Part shown: one piece after another, positions 31,549-40,086 of the stretch
Layout: each line of letters begins with the position of its first letter
How positions within the stretch are numbered: the first letter of the stretch is position 1
Source: Paenibacillus alginolyticus DSM 5050 = NBRC 15375
GTDB lineage: Bacteria; Bacillota; Bacilli; Paenibacillales; NBRC-103111
Length of the DNA: 56,330 nucleotides
NCBI RefSeq assembly: GCF_000422905.1
Contig: NZ_AUGY01000053.1
Coordinates: 1-56,330 of the forward strand
Direction: 5' to 3'
Translations under genes and position numbers: made by a program
The notes under the pieces: model-generated
What the model was told of the DNA's origin: nothing
The model's database searches: none
The model's input: only the letters and a program-made list of their open reading frames with translations

Positions 31549-33843
31549 ATGGGATTTTTAAAGCGTATACAACACTATCGCGTATATAGAAGACTAATAT
31601 TGTCCTACTTGTTCTTAATTATGGTGACGATCGGTTTATTATGCACCATTTTATATTCCATGTTTTCAAATAGAGCAGTCAAAGAAATCGATCTCTCTTC
31701 TCGAGAAATGCTTTCGCAAGTAAGCTATACGGCGAATGTCGTTTTTGAACAAGTACAGAACATTACGAACCAACTGATGAGTGATAACCAGATTATCACC
31801 TTCATGTATGCCAATGATGATGATAAAGTCGCGAATTATAATGCTAATCTTCTATTGTCGAAGATGCAAAGCGTTTATCCGTTCTTAGCCAACATCAGCA
31901 TTTATAATTTCACCAATAACGCCTATGTGGATGTCGCTTCTCTGCCTCCAGACCCGCAAATGGGGGAAAGAAATCAAACCGGTTATCTTGGCTTTTATCC
32001 TCGTAAAGTCTTAGATGGAAATGGCAATCCGCTTCAATTGCTAACGTTCAAAATTATTCCTGAACCTGTCTTTTCAGGGCCGACGAAGTCAGCTATCGTA
32101 CTCGATTTAAAAGAAACGTATATTCAAAATACGATGAGCAGTATTAGCAGTTCGTCAAGCAATACAAGTACCTTTGTTATGGATTCGAAAGGCACCGTCA
32201 TCTCTCATTCGGATTCTGAACAATTTATGAAAAACTTCTCGGAAAGCCATTATGTTCAACGTATTTTATCAGATGAGGGAAGTCAGGGCAGTTTTGTTCA
32301 ATCTCTTGACCATCATAAATTCCTCATTACTTATGTGAAGTCAGAAAAATTGGATTGGGTGTTTGTAAGCGTTCGCCCTTACGATCAATTGCTTTCGAAC
32401 ATTTATGAGCTTCGTAATTGGACGCTTCTTATTGCTCTATTTCTGTTCCTTACAGGGGCTTGCATATCATTAATTGTAACTGGTACTCTGTATAACCCAA
32501 TCAAAGCACTCGTAGACAAGGTAACGGAGAGTGGAGCTTCTGAAGGCAAATCACTTCTTCGGCTGGATGAGTACAAGCTGTTATCGGAGGCATTCTCTAA
32601 CTCCATGCAGGTGACCAAATCGATGGAAATGACGTTGTCACGCTCTTCTGATTTACTGAAAAACGGCTATATGTACAGCATGCTGAAAGGACATTTGCAG
32701 TCATCTGGTTATAAAGGGGATATTGAGCAGCAGTTGCTTGCTCGTATGCAAGGCCCTTACTTTGCCGTTATTCAAATTCAAATTGATCAATACCATAGTT
32801 TTAAGAACACGTTCAGCGCTCTAGACAGGGAACTCATTCGTTTCGCCATAAGCAATATTGCACAAGAAATGCTCAGCAAGCTCTATCGAACGGATCAGGT
32901 TATTCTTGAAGAAAATGAAATCACGATGATTATTCAATTGGAGCAGTCTTCACCGGATATGCAGTTATATTACATCCTTAATGAAATTCAAGGGACTGTT
33001 AAAGACTATTACAAGACATCTTTATCGGTAAGTATGGGTGATACGGTTTCAGCTATTGGAGACATAGAGCGCTCTTATCGATCTACACAAAGGTATATGG
33101 CATTGAAGCTGTTTTGGGGATATGGCAGCTTGCTCGATGCGACGAAATCGATCGTTCCTAGCGAACATATTCGTTATCCAGCAGCAATGGAGCGCAAGAT
33201 TATCGATGCAATCAAGCTTTGTCAGCCCAAAACCATCCAGAAAGAGATCGCGGAATGGACCTCCCTATTATCCCGCTGCGGTTCTCCGTCACTAACGCTA
33301 CAGTATGTAAGCTTTTTACATCTGGCTATCACGCGAGAATTTGAAAGTATGGTGGAGTGGTGGGATGCGGATCCCAAGGAGCTATATTTGGCTTTGAATG
33401 AACTTCCACAGGCGGAAACGTTGGACGAAATTCAAACCATGATGAAGCTTTTTTGTTTAAGAATTGTAGATATGATCGAAGAAAATAAAACGAGTTTGGC
33501 CGCTTTGAAGAACTCCAAGGTGATTGAAGAGGTTAAGCTATATTTACAGCAGCACTACCACGATCCTAATCTCTCGCTGGAGATCGTAGCTGATCAGGTA
33601 GGACTAACTTCGGGTTACATCGGTAAAATGTTCAAAAGTATGGTGGGCGCATCTTTTAATGATCATGTCACACATATTCGCATGGAGCAGGCAAAAACAC
33701 TGTTGGCAGGCACAAACGAAACCGTAGCTCAGATTGGCGAGCAAGTCGGGATTTACAATGTTTCTTATTTTTCAACGCTATTTAAGAAAAAATACGGAGT
33801 TACGCCTTCACGCTATCGGGAACAACATCAACAAAATACGTAA
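31549..33843 (+). CDS. AraC-family regulator with two membrane segments and extracellular Cache-like sensor
   Basis: 764 residues from ATG 31549 (AAGGGGG upstream). TM1 at about 17-38 (LILSYLFLIMVTIGLLCTIL), an extracellular double-Cache-like sensor at 40-285, TM2 at about 290-312 (LLIALFLFLTGACISLIV), a cytosolic linker with a partial HAMP/GGDEF-like part, and a C-terminal AraC module (SLEIVADQVGLTSGYIGKMFKSM, then TVAQIGEQVGIYNVSYFSTLFKKKYGVTPSRYREQ). This layout is common in Paenibacillus next to LplABC-type importers and needs no separate kinase. It probably senses an extracellular oligosaccharide and activates the importer genes that follow. Confidence 0.9.
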   Translation: MGFLKRIQHYRVYRRLILSYLFLIMVTIGLLCTILYSMFSNRAVKEIDLSSREMLSQVSYTANVVFEQVQNITNQLMSDNQIITFMYANDDDKVANYNANLLLSKMQSVYPFLANISIYNFTNNAYVDVASLPPDPQMGERNQTGYLGFYPRKVLDGNGNPLQLLTFKIIPEPVFSGPTKSAIVLDLKETYIQNTMSSISSSSSNTSTFVMDSKGTVISHSDSEQFMKNFSESHYVQRILSDEGSQGSFVQSLDHHKFLITYVKSEKLDWVFVSVRPYDQLLSNIYELRNWTLLIALFLFLTGACISLIVTGTLYNPIKALVDKVTESGASEGKSLLRLDEYKLLSEAFSNSMQVTKSMEMTLSRSSDLLKNGYMYSMLKGHLQSSGYKGDIEQQLLARMQGPYFAVIQIQIDQYHSFKNTFSALDRELIRFAISNIAQEMLSKLYRTDQVILEENEITMIIQLEQSSPDMQLYYILNEIQGTVKDYYKTSLSVSMGDTVSAIGDIERSYRSTQRYMALKLFWGYGSLLDATKSIVPSEHIRYPAAMERKIIDAIKLCQPKTIQKEIAEWTSLLSRCGSPSLTLQYVSFLHLAITREFESMVEWWDADPKELYLALNELPQAETLDEIQTMMKLFCLRIVDMIEENKTSLAALKNSKVIEEVKLYLQQHYHDPNLSLEIVADQVGLTSGYIGKMFKSMVGASFNDHVTHIRMEQAKTLLAGTNETVAQIGEQVGIYNVSYFSTLFKKKYGVTPSRYREQHQQNT

Positions 33844-33850
33844 AAATACG

Positions 33851-33889
33851 GACGATTGGGGCCTCATTGAGCACTCAATCGTCTTTTTT
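33851..33889 (+). terminator. Intrinsic terminator after the AraC gene
   Basis: GACGATTG pairs with CAATCGTC, 17-base loop, followed by TTTTTT. Confidence 0.85.
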
Positions 33890-34012
33890 GATAGCATTTC
33901 TTATTTTTAATAAGTCGAAAAACGAATTATTGAAAGTAATGCGGATACTCGAAATTTACAGCGCTGGTGCAATCTTTTATGCTGAAGTCAACCCGAATGT
34001 GAGAGGTGCTGT

Positions 34013-34978
34013 ATGCAGACACGAACGTCCTTAACAAAAGAGAACGCTTCCAAAGTCAAGAAGAAAACAGGAGTACTGCAAGAACTTTTCATCAACCGGT
34101 TCTCCTACTTATTAATTGTCCCGGCCCTCCTATATGTATTTATTTTCTCGTATGCCACTTACCCATACCTCTTAATAGCTTTTCAACATTTTAATTATCA
34201 AAAGGGTGTCTTCGGCAGTGAGTGGATCGGCTTCAAAAATTTCGAGTTTTTCTTTAAAACGAGCGATGCGCTGCTGATTACCATAAACACGGTGAAGTTA
34301 AATGTCATGTTTCTTATCGCTGGCACCGTTAGCGCGGTATTCATCGCGATCCTATTTAACGAAATAAGAAGCCGTTTGTTTCAACGATTCGCACAAACAA
34401 CGATGATATTTCCGAATTTTCTTTCATGGATTATTGTCAGCTACATGATGTATGGACTTTTTTCTACCGATTTTGGAATGATCAATCAGGCGCTTACTTT
34501 CTTCGGGATGGAAACCGTGAATTGGTACACCAAAGCGGAGGCCTGGCCATGGATTCTCGTGGCTATGAAGATTTGGAAAGAAGCCGGGATGGGCTCGATT
34601 ATTTATTTGGCAGCGATAACCGGCATCGATCATTCGCTTTATGAATCTGCTGAAATCGACGGGGCTACACGGTGGGATAAGATTTGGAGGATTACACTGC
34701 CTCTCTTGGCACCGACAATTGCCATATTGACCTTACTAAACTTAGGCAAAATCTTCTACGGGGACTTCGGCATGATCTATGCCATTATCGGTGATAATGG
34801 TGTGCTGTACCCTACGACAGATGTCATTGATACGTATGTGTTTCGATCACTTCGTCAAATAGGAGATCCATCCAATGCAGCGGCTGTAGGCTTGTTCCAA
34901 TCCACAGTAGGTTTAGTGCTTGTTTTCGTTGCGAATTGGTTGACCCGCAGATATTTCAAGGAAGGGGCGCTTTATTAA
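34013..34978 (+). CDS. Sugar ABC transporter permease (LplB-like)
   Basis: 321 residues. Six membrane segments after a basic 30-residue start. EAA loop: YESAEIDGATRWDKIWRITLPLLAPT. A long form typical of LplB-type importers for complex polysaccharide fragments. The ribosome site is GAGAGGTG. It is the first gene of the operon of the second importer and abuts the second permease (1 base between stop and start). Confidence 0.92.
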   Translation: MQTRTSLTKENASKVKKKTGVLQELFINRFSYLLIVPALLYVFIFSYATYPYLLIAFQHFNYQKGVFGSEWIGFKNFEFFFKTSDALLITINTVKLNVMFLIAGTVSAVFIAILFNEIRSRLFQRFAQTTMIFPNFLSWIIVSYMMYGLFSTDFGMINQALTFFGMETVNWYTKAEAWPWILVAMKIWKEAGMGSIIYLAAITGIDHSLYESAEIDGATRWDKIWRITLPLLAPTIAILTLLNLGKIFYGDFGMIYAIIGDNGVLYPTTDVIDTYVFRSLRQIGDPSNAAAVGLFQSTVGLVLVFVANWLTRRYFKEGALY

Positions 34979-34979
34979 G

Positions 34980-35858
34980 ATGAAGACACTGAAACGCTTC
35001 GACACGGCGGGGATGTTGATCTATATCGTGCTGGCCATCTATGCGCTCCTATGTATTCTGCCTATGTTTCTTACGGTGATGGTATCTATATCGGATGAAA
35101 ACAGTATTATTCGGCACGGGTATCAGTTGATTCCAGAGCATTTTTCATTAGAGGCTTATCGCACATTACTCAATAATAAGACCGTATTGCTCAAAAGCTA
35201 TCTGGTGACGATAACGGTAACCGTGGTCGGCAGCCTGATCGCAGTGATTATCACCGCCATGGCTGCTTATACGCTCTCCAATCCGAATGTGAAATACCGA
35301 GCAGGACTTAATTTATATTTTTTCATTACGCTGCTTTTTAATGGCGGTTTGGTTCCATGGTATATCATGTGCAAAAAGTTAGGTCTGGTAGACAATCTGT
35401 TTGCTCTTATTGTTCCTATGCTGCTATTCAATGCATTCAATATGTTTCTAGTACGCAACTTTATGGAAGCACTGCCTAATGCGCTCAGGGAATCAGCCTA
35501 TATGGATGGAGCTAATGATGTACGAATTGCTTTTCAGATTTACCTGCCCTTGTGCGTCCCCGTGCTAGCGACCATTCTTCTTTTCTATGCGCTAGCCTAC
35601 TGGAACGATTGGTTCAATGCCATCATGTTAGTAGATGATAAAAGCCTATACCCTCTTCAGTACGTTTTATTTAAAATCCGGTCCAACATTGAAATGCTCA
35701 GCATGATTCCGGCTGGTGCAAGCAGTCAGTATACGGCTCCTGCGGAATCCGCCAAGATGGCAACAGTCGTGATAACACTTGGCCCGATTGTGTTCTTGTA
35801 TCCTTTTCTCCAGCGATATTTCGTTAAAGGTCTTATCGTAGGTTCCGTTAAAGGTTGA
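34980..35858 (+). CDS. Sugar ABC transporter permease (YtcP/LplC-like)
   Basis: 292 residues, six membrane segments, EAA loop RESAYMDGANDVRIAFQIYLPLCVPV. Loops such as NGGLVPWYIMCKKLGLVDN are characteristic of YtcP/LplC subunits. It starts one base after the LplB-like stop, so translation is coupled. It makes the channel with the previous gene product; the ATPase is presumably a shared MsmX-type subunit encoded elsewhere. Confidence 0.93.
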   Translation: MKTLKRFDTAGMLIYIVLAIYALLCILPMFLTVMVSISDENSIIRHGYQLIPEHFSLEAYRTLLNNKTVLLKSYLVTITVTVVGSLIAVIITAMAAYTLSNPNVKYRAGLNLYFFITLLFNGGLVPWYIMCKKLGLVDNLFALIVPMLLFNAFNMFLVRNFMEALPNALRESAYMDGANDVRIAFQIYLPLCVPVLATILLFYALAYWNDWFNAIMLVDDKSLYPLQYVLFKIRSNIEMLSMIPAGASSQYTAPAESAKMATVVITLGPIVFLYPFLQRYFVKGLIVGSVKG

Positions 35859-35911
35859 TATTTTCCTCGAAAGAGGTTTATATAAGATTAACTCAAAGGG
35901 AGAGGGTCAAA

Positions 35912-37459
35912 TTGAAAAAATTATCCATGATTTCAATGTCTAGTCTGTTGGCAGTATCCTTCATTGCAGGCTGCGGATCAACAAATGATAAGCCCGTAGC
36001 TTCTGCAACGCCTACAACTGATGATAAGAGCGTCAAAGAATCGGCAAAACCCGCAGAAGTCGTCACCTTGAAATATGTGTTACCCGGAAATGAACCGAAA
36101 GAGTGGGCAGCCGTTAAAGACGCAGTTGATAAAAAGCTGCAAGCAGACGGTGTGAATGTGAAAATCGTCAAAGAATATATTGACTGGGGAGCTTGGGAAC
36201 AGAAGCTGAACCTCAAGCTTTCAACTGGTGAAGATTTTGATATGTTCCACGTCATGAATGACTGGATTTCTTTGGCCAATTATATTGGTCGCGGAGCTGT
36301 CAAGGATGTTGGTCCAGAGGTTGCCAAATACGGGCCTGAATTAAAGAAAGCGATACCTGATTCGGTATGGAGCGGCGTACAAAAAGACGGAAAGACATAT
36401 GGTATTCCATCCTATTGGTATGAACCAGCTGTGGACGGTTCCTTCACGGCAAATCGCATCTTATTGAATCAAGCAGGTGTCAAGGAAGTTCCTAAGACCC
36501 AGGAAGAGATGCTTGCAGCTATGGAAAAGGTAATGGCAACAGATAAGGGCGCTTCTAAGCCGTATCTTCCTATTCGCGGAGGGTTGCGTGATGCATCCGA
36601 TGTGCTGCACCGGGCGTATGACTCGTATCCATTTGCAGTGAAAGATAAAATTGCTTTGATTGATAAGGACGGCAAAGTTAAAAGCTGGGCTGAAACAGAA
36701 GAGTTTAAAAAGGATTCGGCTTTCTTTCGTACGGCTTATCAGAAAAAACTTACGAATCCAGATATTCTAGTCGTTAAGCAAGAACAGATCGATAAGCAAA
36801 TCAATAGCGGCATATATCCATTCTTATTCGGAACGCCTAATAACGTTAACGAAATGAAAAAGTCCTATCCAAACATGAAAGACGAAGATTTTACGCTTCA
36901 ACGTTTAAATCCGGATAAACCGCATTACAGAATGTTTAACGCGAAGAACGTTAATGCCGTAGCTGCGAACAGCAAACATCCGGAAGCCGCAGTCAAGTTT
37001 TTGAATTGGCTGTACACTTCACAGGAAAATTATGATTTGTTCATGTACGGCATTGAAGGCAAAACGCACAAAAAAGTCGGAGACCGTGGCATTGAATACC
37101 TGAAGGATGCCGATGGTAAGACGAATCTCTACGTGCAGGATGACTGGATGATCGGGAACCTGAAGTTCATTCGTATCGATCCGAATATGCTAAGTGCTAA
37201 TAAAGCTTTATTCGTATCGGATCCGAATGCGCAAACATTCTTCGCAGCAGACTTCTTCTTCGATCCGACTGCGGTTAAATCAGAGATGTCTAATATTCAG
37301 GCTGTCTATACATCAGATATCATGCCTATCTACGATGGTGTGCTCGATTATGATCAGAAGAGCAAAGCAGCTATTGATAAACTAAAAGCAGCAGGTATCG
37401 ATAAAGTGATAGCTGAGTATCAAAAACAACTAGATGCCTATAAAGCGTCCAAAAAATAA
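35912..37459 (+). CDS. Substrate-binding lipoprotein of the second sugar importer (LipO-like)
   Basis: 515 residues from TTG 35912, which has GGGAGAGGG before it; the frame opens upstream at 35855 but that part is not signal-like. The signal peptide ends at lipobox (F)IAGC at about residue 21. The mature protein has VTLKYVLPGNEPKEWAAVKD, EYIDWGAWEQKLNLKLSTGEDFDMFHVMND and SSYPFAV-type features of LipO/YtcQ binding proteins, longer than MsmE-type. It is the third gene of the importer operon, after the two permeases. Ends in a perfect 10-bp hairpin. Confidence 0.92.
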   Translation: MKKLSMISMSSLLAVSFIAGCGSTNDKPVASATPTTDDKSVKESAKPAEVVTLKYVLPGNEPKEWAAVKDAVDKKLQADGVNVKIVKEYIDWGAWEQKLNLKLSTGEDFDMFHVMNDWISLANYIGRGAVKDVGPEVAKYGPELKKAIPDSVWSGVQKDGKTYGIPSYWYEPAVDGSFTANRILLNQAGVKEVPKTQEEMLAAMEKVMATDKGASKPYLPIRGGLRDASDVLHRAYDSYPFAVKDKIALIDKDGKVKSWAETEEFKKDSAFFRTAYQKKLTNPDILVVKQEQIDKQINSGIYPFLFGTPNNVNEMKKSYPNMKDEDFTLQRLNPDKPHYRMFNAKNVNAVAANSKHPEAAVKFLNWLYTSQENYDLFMYGIEGKTHKKVGDRGIEYLKDADGKTNLYVQDDWMIGNLKFIRIDPNMLSANKALFVSDPNAQTFFAADFFFDPTAVKSEMSNIQAVYTSDIMPIYDGVLDYDQKSKAAIDKLKAAGIDKVIAEYQKQLDAYKASKK

Positions 37460-37470
37460 TGAACTACGTG

Positions 37471-37500
37471 GGCTACTCCATAAGAAAGACTGGAGTAGCC
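37471..37500 (+). terminator. Hairpin after the second binding-protein gene
   Basis: GGCTACTCCA and TGGAGTAGCC form a perfect 10-bp stem with a 10-base loop. The T-run is poor (TCATCTATG), so termination may be partial and some transcripts may read into the PP2C gene. Confidence 0.6.
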
Positions 37501-37598
37501 TCATCTATGAGTGAGGGGAATATTGACATGTATAGTGATGGCGAAGTGCATCTTTTATATCGTGCAGAAGATAGCTGTTGCGAGGTGTGAAGGTTAAT

Positions 37599-38453
37599 AT
37601 GAAGATACAGACGATCTCAACGCAAGGGAACGGTGAATGGAACGAGGATTCACTAATTGTTAACGATATTATTCAACTTTACGGAGTCATTGATGGGGCT
37701 ACGTCGTTAGAACCTTACAGAGGCATGGGTGGTGAAACGGGCGGTTATTTGGCTGCACAGCTGAGTGCTAAAACAATAATAAATATGTCCCAGGATAATG
37801 TTGGGCAAAAGTTGCCTCTTCCTATTATGCTGCTTGAAGCCAATAAGCAGCTGCGCAGCGAGATGCTCGCGGCAGGTGTGGATGTGACACGTAAAGAACA
37901 ATTGTGGAGCGCTTGTGCTCTACTTGTTCGTGTATATGACACCTATGTTGAGTTCGCACATGCAGGTGATTGCATGCTGATCGCCATTTATGAAGATGGT
38001 ACAATTAGGCTTGTAACCCGAGACCAATTGGAGGTTGTGGACCGCCCCACCCGTCAGCTTTGGGCGGAGGGAATTGCGTCAGGACTCACTTCCCGCGATG
38101 AATTATGGCAGCTTGTTATGCCGCAGATTCATGCAGGAAGGGCATTGATGAATACATCAAAAGGGTATTCCGTATTAAATGGTGAACCAGAACTGGCAGA
38201 TCATATGGAATATGGTCGAATCAGCAGAGCACAATTAACATCATTGCTTCTATTTTCTGACGGCCTAATTGATCCTCAGCGGGAGCATTCCTATGAGGAG
38301 GATTTAAGGCAGATCATCCTGAAAGTCAAATTCATGGGACTGGAAAATTATATCCAGTGGCTCATCGAACTGGAGGAAACAGATCCAGAGTGCTTGCAAT
38401 TCCCAAGAGTGAAAAAGTCTGATGATAAAACAGCCATTCTTTTAGAATTCTAA
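37599..38453 (+). CDS. PP2C-family protein serine/threonine phosphatase
   Basis: 284 residues from ATG 37599. Metal-ligand motifs are visible in order: GEWNEDSLIV (Asp), YGVIDGATSL (DG), FAHAGDCMLIAIY (GD), LLFSDGLID and the terminal DDKTAILLEF. This is a short, stand-alone SpoIIE/PP2C-type phosphatase using Mn2+ or Mg2+. Its partner kinase or target is not encoded nearby. The frame also opens at TTG 37578, but MKIQTIS is the likely start, with AAGG before it. It could dephosphorylate anti-sigma or signalling proteins. Confidence 0.85.
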   Translation: MKIQTISTQGNGEWNEDSLIVNDIIQLYGVIDGATSLEPYRGMGGETGGYLAAQLSAKTIINMSQDNVGQKLPLPIMLLEANKQLRSEMLAAGVDVTRKEQLWSACALLVRVYDTYVEFAHAGDCMLIAIYEDGTIRLVTRDQLEVVDRPTRQLWAEGIASGLTSRDELWQLVMPQIHAGRALMNTSKGYSVLNGEPELADHMEYGRISRAQLTSLLLFSDGLIDPQREHSYEEDLRQIILKVKFMGLENYIQWLIELEETDPECLQFPRVKKSDDKTAILLEF

Positions 38454-38454
38454 A

Positions 38455-38483
38455 GAGGCATGCTTCTGCAGAGCGTGCCTCAG
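38455..38483. terminator. Hairpin between the PP2C gene and the convergent partner gene
   Basis: GAGGCATGC pairs with GCGTGCCTC (one G-T) around a 10-base loop. No T-run, so its role as a shared terminator is only likely. Confidence 0.45.
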
Positions 38484-38566
38484 ACATATGTTTGCATTCC
38501 AGGCTCTCCATTGGATGCATCCTCACTTGAGAGCGAGCATGTTTGGATTGCAAGTGGCATTGCTCA

Positions 38567-38796
38567 CTACTCGACCGGTGGGGTATTTTTATGTCTTCGC
38601 ATATACTCTTCTACGGCCTCTACCACAACATCAACCATCTTCTTATTCTGTTTCGCGGCGAATATCTTTAACTCAGTATGGAATTGATCATCGAAATCAA
38701 AAGTTGCTTTTTTCTTATTTACAGGTTTCTGTATACCTGTATTTCTTGACTCCGCCGTTTTCCTAATAACTGCTCAATCGCATCACGCTTGGACAC
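38567..38796 (-). pseudogene. Small ParA-partner protein (RHH-like), frameshifted
   Basis: GTG 38796 overlaps the end of parA and gives SKRDAIEQLLGKRRSQEIQV and stops at 38719-38721. The alternative frame carries on as NTGIQKPVNKKKATFDFDD, QFHTELKIFAAKQNKKMVDV, VVEAVEEYMRRHKN and PPVE, to TAG at 38567-38569. Together they make a normal partner of about 75-80 residues: basic start, then a ribbon-helix-helix-like end (strand, helix, helix with KKMVDVVVEAVEEY). The frame breaks inside a tandem AATACAGG/TATACAG tract, consistent with repeat slippage. ParA proteins of type Ib work with such RHH proteins. Confidence 0.6.
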
Positions 38797-38876
38797 GCTG
38801 CTCCAGCTCCTCGACAAAATTTCTATAATTGCTTAGTGCCGATGTATCTGAATTACTGTATTCCTGTATTCCTGTA
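38732..38876. repeat. TATTCCTGTA motif cluster at the 3' end of parA
   Basis: TATTCCTGTA occurs at 38859-38868 and 38867-38876 (sharing a TA, 8-base period); TATACCTGTA at 38732-38741. A further exact copy lies upstream of parA at 39578-39587. The copies are in the same orientation and inside coding sequence for GIQEY/TGIQKP, hence also protein repeats. Confidence 0.6.
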
Positions 38877-39547
38877 ATAGAAAACTCCTTGATTCTATTT
38901 CTTCGCTTTATTTCCGCTCGAAACACAACTCCCTCGTATTCTCTCCTTACCCTATCAATGATTGTTTTATCAATGATTGTTCTAGAATCAATCATTGTTG
39001 GCAATATGCCGCATAAAACAAGGTCCAGCTCTTTAACCTCTTTGATGTGAATCATTGTTGCGATGTATCTGTCCAGCGCGTCATAACACATTGGTTCGCA
39101 TTGTAGCATGACGATTGCATAGTCGGAAGCCACTAAACCATTAATAGTGTGCTCTCCGAGATTTGGAGGTAAATCAATAAGTATGTAGTCGTATCTGGCC
39201 TTTACTTTATGTAGTGTATCTCTCAAAATGGTCGAACTCATTGAAGGATTTTGATGGATAAGCATGGGCAGAGTTGCAAGCATTTCATCAGCCGGAATGA
39301 AGTGAAGGTTGTAGGTTAACTTGCGGATGTAGGGGGTGGGATTCATGTTTTTACATGCCTTAAAAATAGTCATTTTGGAGTAATCGTGTATATCTCGTTG
39401 AGTAAGAAACTGTGTCAAATTGCCTTGGCTATCGAAGTCGACACAGAGAACCTTGTACTTCTTAGAGAGAAGATACCCCGTGATGGCCGTGGTTGTCGTT
39501 TTGCCAACGCCGCCTTTTTGATTACCGATTGAAATAATGGCTCCCAT
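38783..39547 (-). CDS. Orphan ParA-family ATPase
   Basis: 254 residues from ATG 39547 (TAAGGAGG 9 bases before; the longer frame to 39634 is not needed). The deviant Walker A KGGVGKTTTT begins at residue 11. Walker A' VDFDSQGNLTQF and Walker B ILIDLPPNLGE follow, as in ParA/Soj proteins. There is no N-terminal HTH, so autoregulation would fall to the partner protein. It binds DNA non-specifically when ATP-bound and moves or segregates cargo. No rep gene, ParB or secretion genes are near; repeats upstream and inside the gene resemble plasmid iterons, so it may derive from an integrated plasmid. The last 14 bases overlap the partner gene. Confidence 0.9.
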   Translation of the reverse strand: MGAIISIGNQKGGVGKTTTTAITGYLLSKKYKVLCVDFDSQGNLTQFLTQRDIHDYSKMTIFKACKNMNPTPYIRKLTYNLHFIPADEMLATLPMLIHQNPSMSSTILRDTLHKVKARYDYILIDLPPNLGEHTINGLVASDYAIVMLQCEPMCYDALDRYIATMIHIKEVKELDLVLCGILPTMIDSRTIIDKTIIDRVRREYEGVVFRAEIKRRNRIKEFSITGIQEYSNSDTSALSNYRNFVEELEQRVQA

Positions 39548-39577
39548 AACCCATTCCTCCTTATTTCTGTAAACCTT

Positions 39578-39607
39578 TATTCCTGTATATAGTTCTACAA
39601 TAGTTCT
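39578..39607. promoter_or_regulatory. parA upstream region: TATTCCTGTA plus two ATAGTTCT direct repeats
   Basis: ATAGTTCT at 39589-39596 and 39600-39607 are direct repeats with an 11-bp period (one helical turn), beside an exact TATTCCTGTA (39578-39587). They lie 31-60 bases upstream of the parA ATG on the minus strand, where RHH-type partner proteins usually bind to autoregulate. Confidence 0.5.
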
Positions 39608-39764
39608 ATTTAAAAGGGGGTCATGCACGGTCAAGTCGAGAGTGTATTATGCAACCATAGCTCCAGGAATTTCTCTTTCAAATCAATTTTCTTTATATTT
39701 ATCCATAAGGTCACTTTGTTGTTCTCTCTCGATTCTTTTTATTGTGTCTGTGTTGTCATAATTT

Positions 39765-39815
39765 TTGAGAAAATTTTCAGAATTAGTGATGATAGATTCT
39801 CAAAATTGTTGAGAA
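39765..39815. repeat. Three TTGAGAA/TTCTCAA elements upstream of parA
   Basis: TTGAGAA at 39765-39771, TTCTCAA at 39797-39803 and TTGAGAA at 39809-39815; the last two form an inverted repeat around AATTG. This is a candidate partition-site-like binding array, or a bidirectional promoter element. Confidence 0.4.
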
Positions 39816-39953
39816 ATCTATAATAATGCATTAACATACAGGAAGTAGTTTATCCAAGTCTTCAAAAATAGAGTTATTAAACCAATTACGAGACATGTGC
39901 AGTGCTATTCACTCTAAGTTTGGAACGGAAATAAAGGGAAGTAAAGGTGGAAG

Positions 39954-39980
39954 CCCTTCTCATGAAGGGTTTTTGTTTTG
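39954..39980 (+). terminator. Intrinsic terminator
   Basis: CCCTTC-TCAT-GAAGGG followed by TTTTTGTTTT. No plus-strand gene lies upstream, so it may shield the DUF4317 gene from antisense transcription near parA. Confidence 0.75.
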
Positions 39981-40086
39981 ATGTGAACGCTCAGGAAGGT
40001 AGATCATCCTTTACAATTTTTTGTACCATAGTTTATGGTTTTTGCTAGTAAGGCTATTTCACTTCTTAGGAGTTGGCTAACGGATT

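Larger units (their letters stand above)
39548..40086. other. Region between parA and DUF4317 gene
   Basis: 539 bases, strongly AT-rich, without a convincing gene (a 66-codon frame at 39623 lacks a ribosome site). It holds the parA operator repeats, a group of TTGAGAA/TTCTCAA elements at 39765-39815, a terminator at 39954 and a TACAGGAAGT near-match to the parA motif at 39837-39846. Confidence 0.5.

Noticed and set aside
38732..38876. CRISPR array at the repeated TATTCCTGTA motifs
   Set aside because: Repeats are only 10 bases, partly overlapping, and lie in coding sequence; no regular spacers and no cas genes.
39623..39823. 66-codon plus-strand frame upstream of parA
   Set aside because: Composition is AT-driven, no ribosome site, and it overlaps the presumed regulatory repeats.
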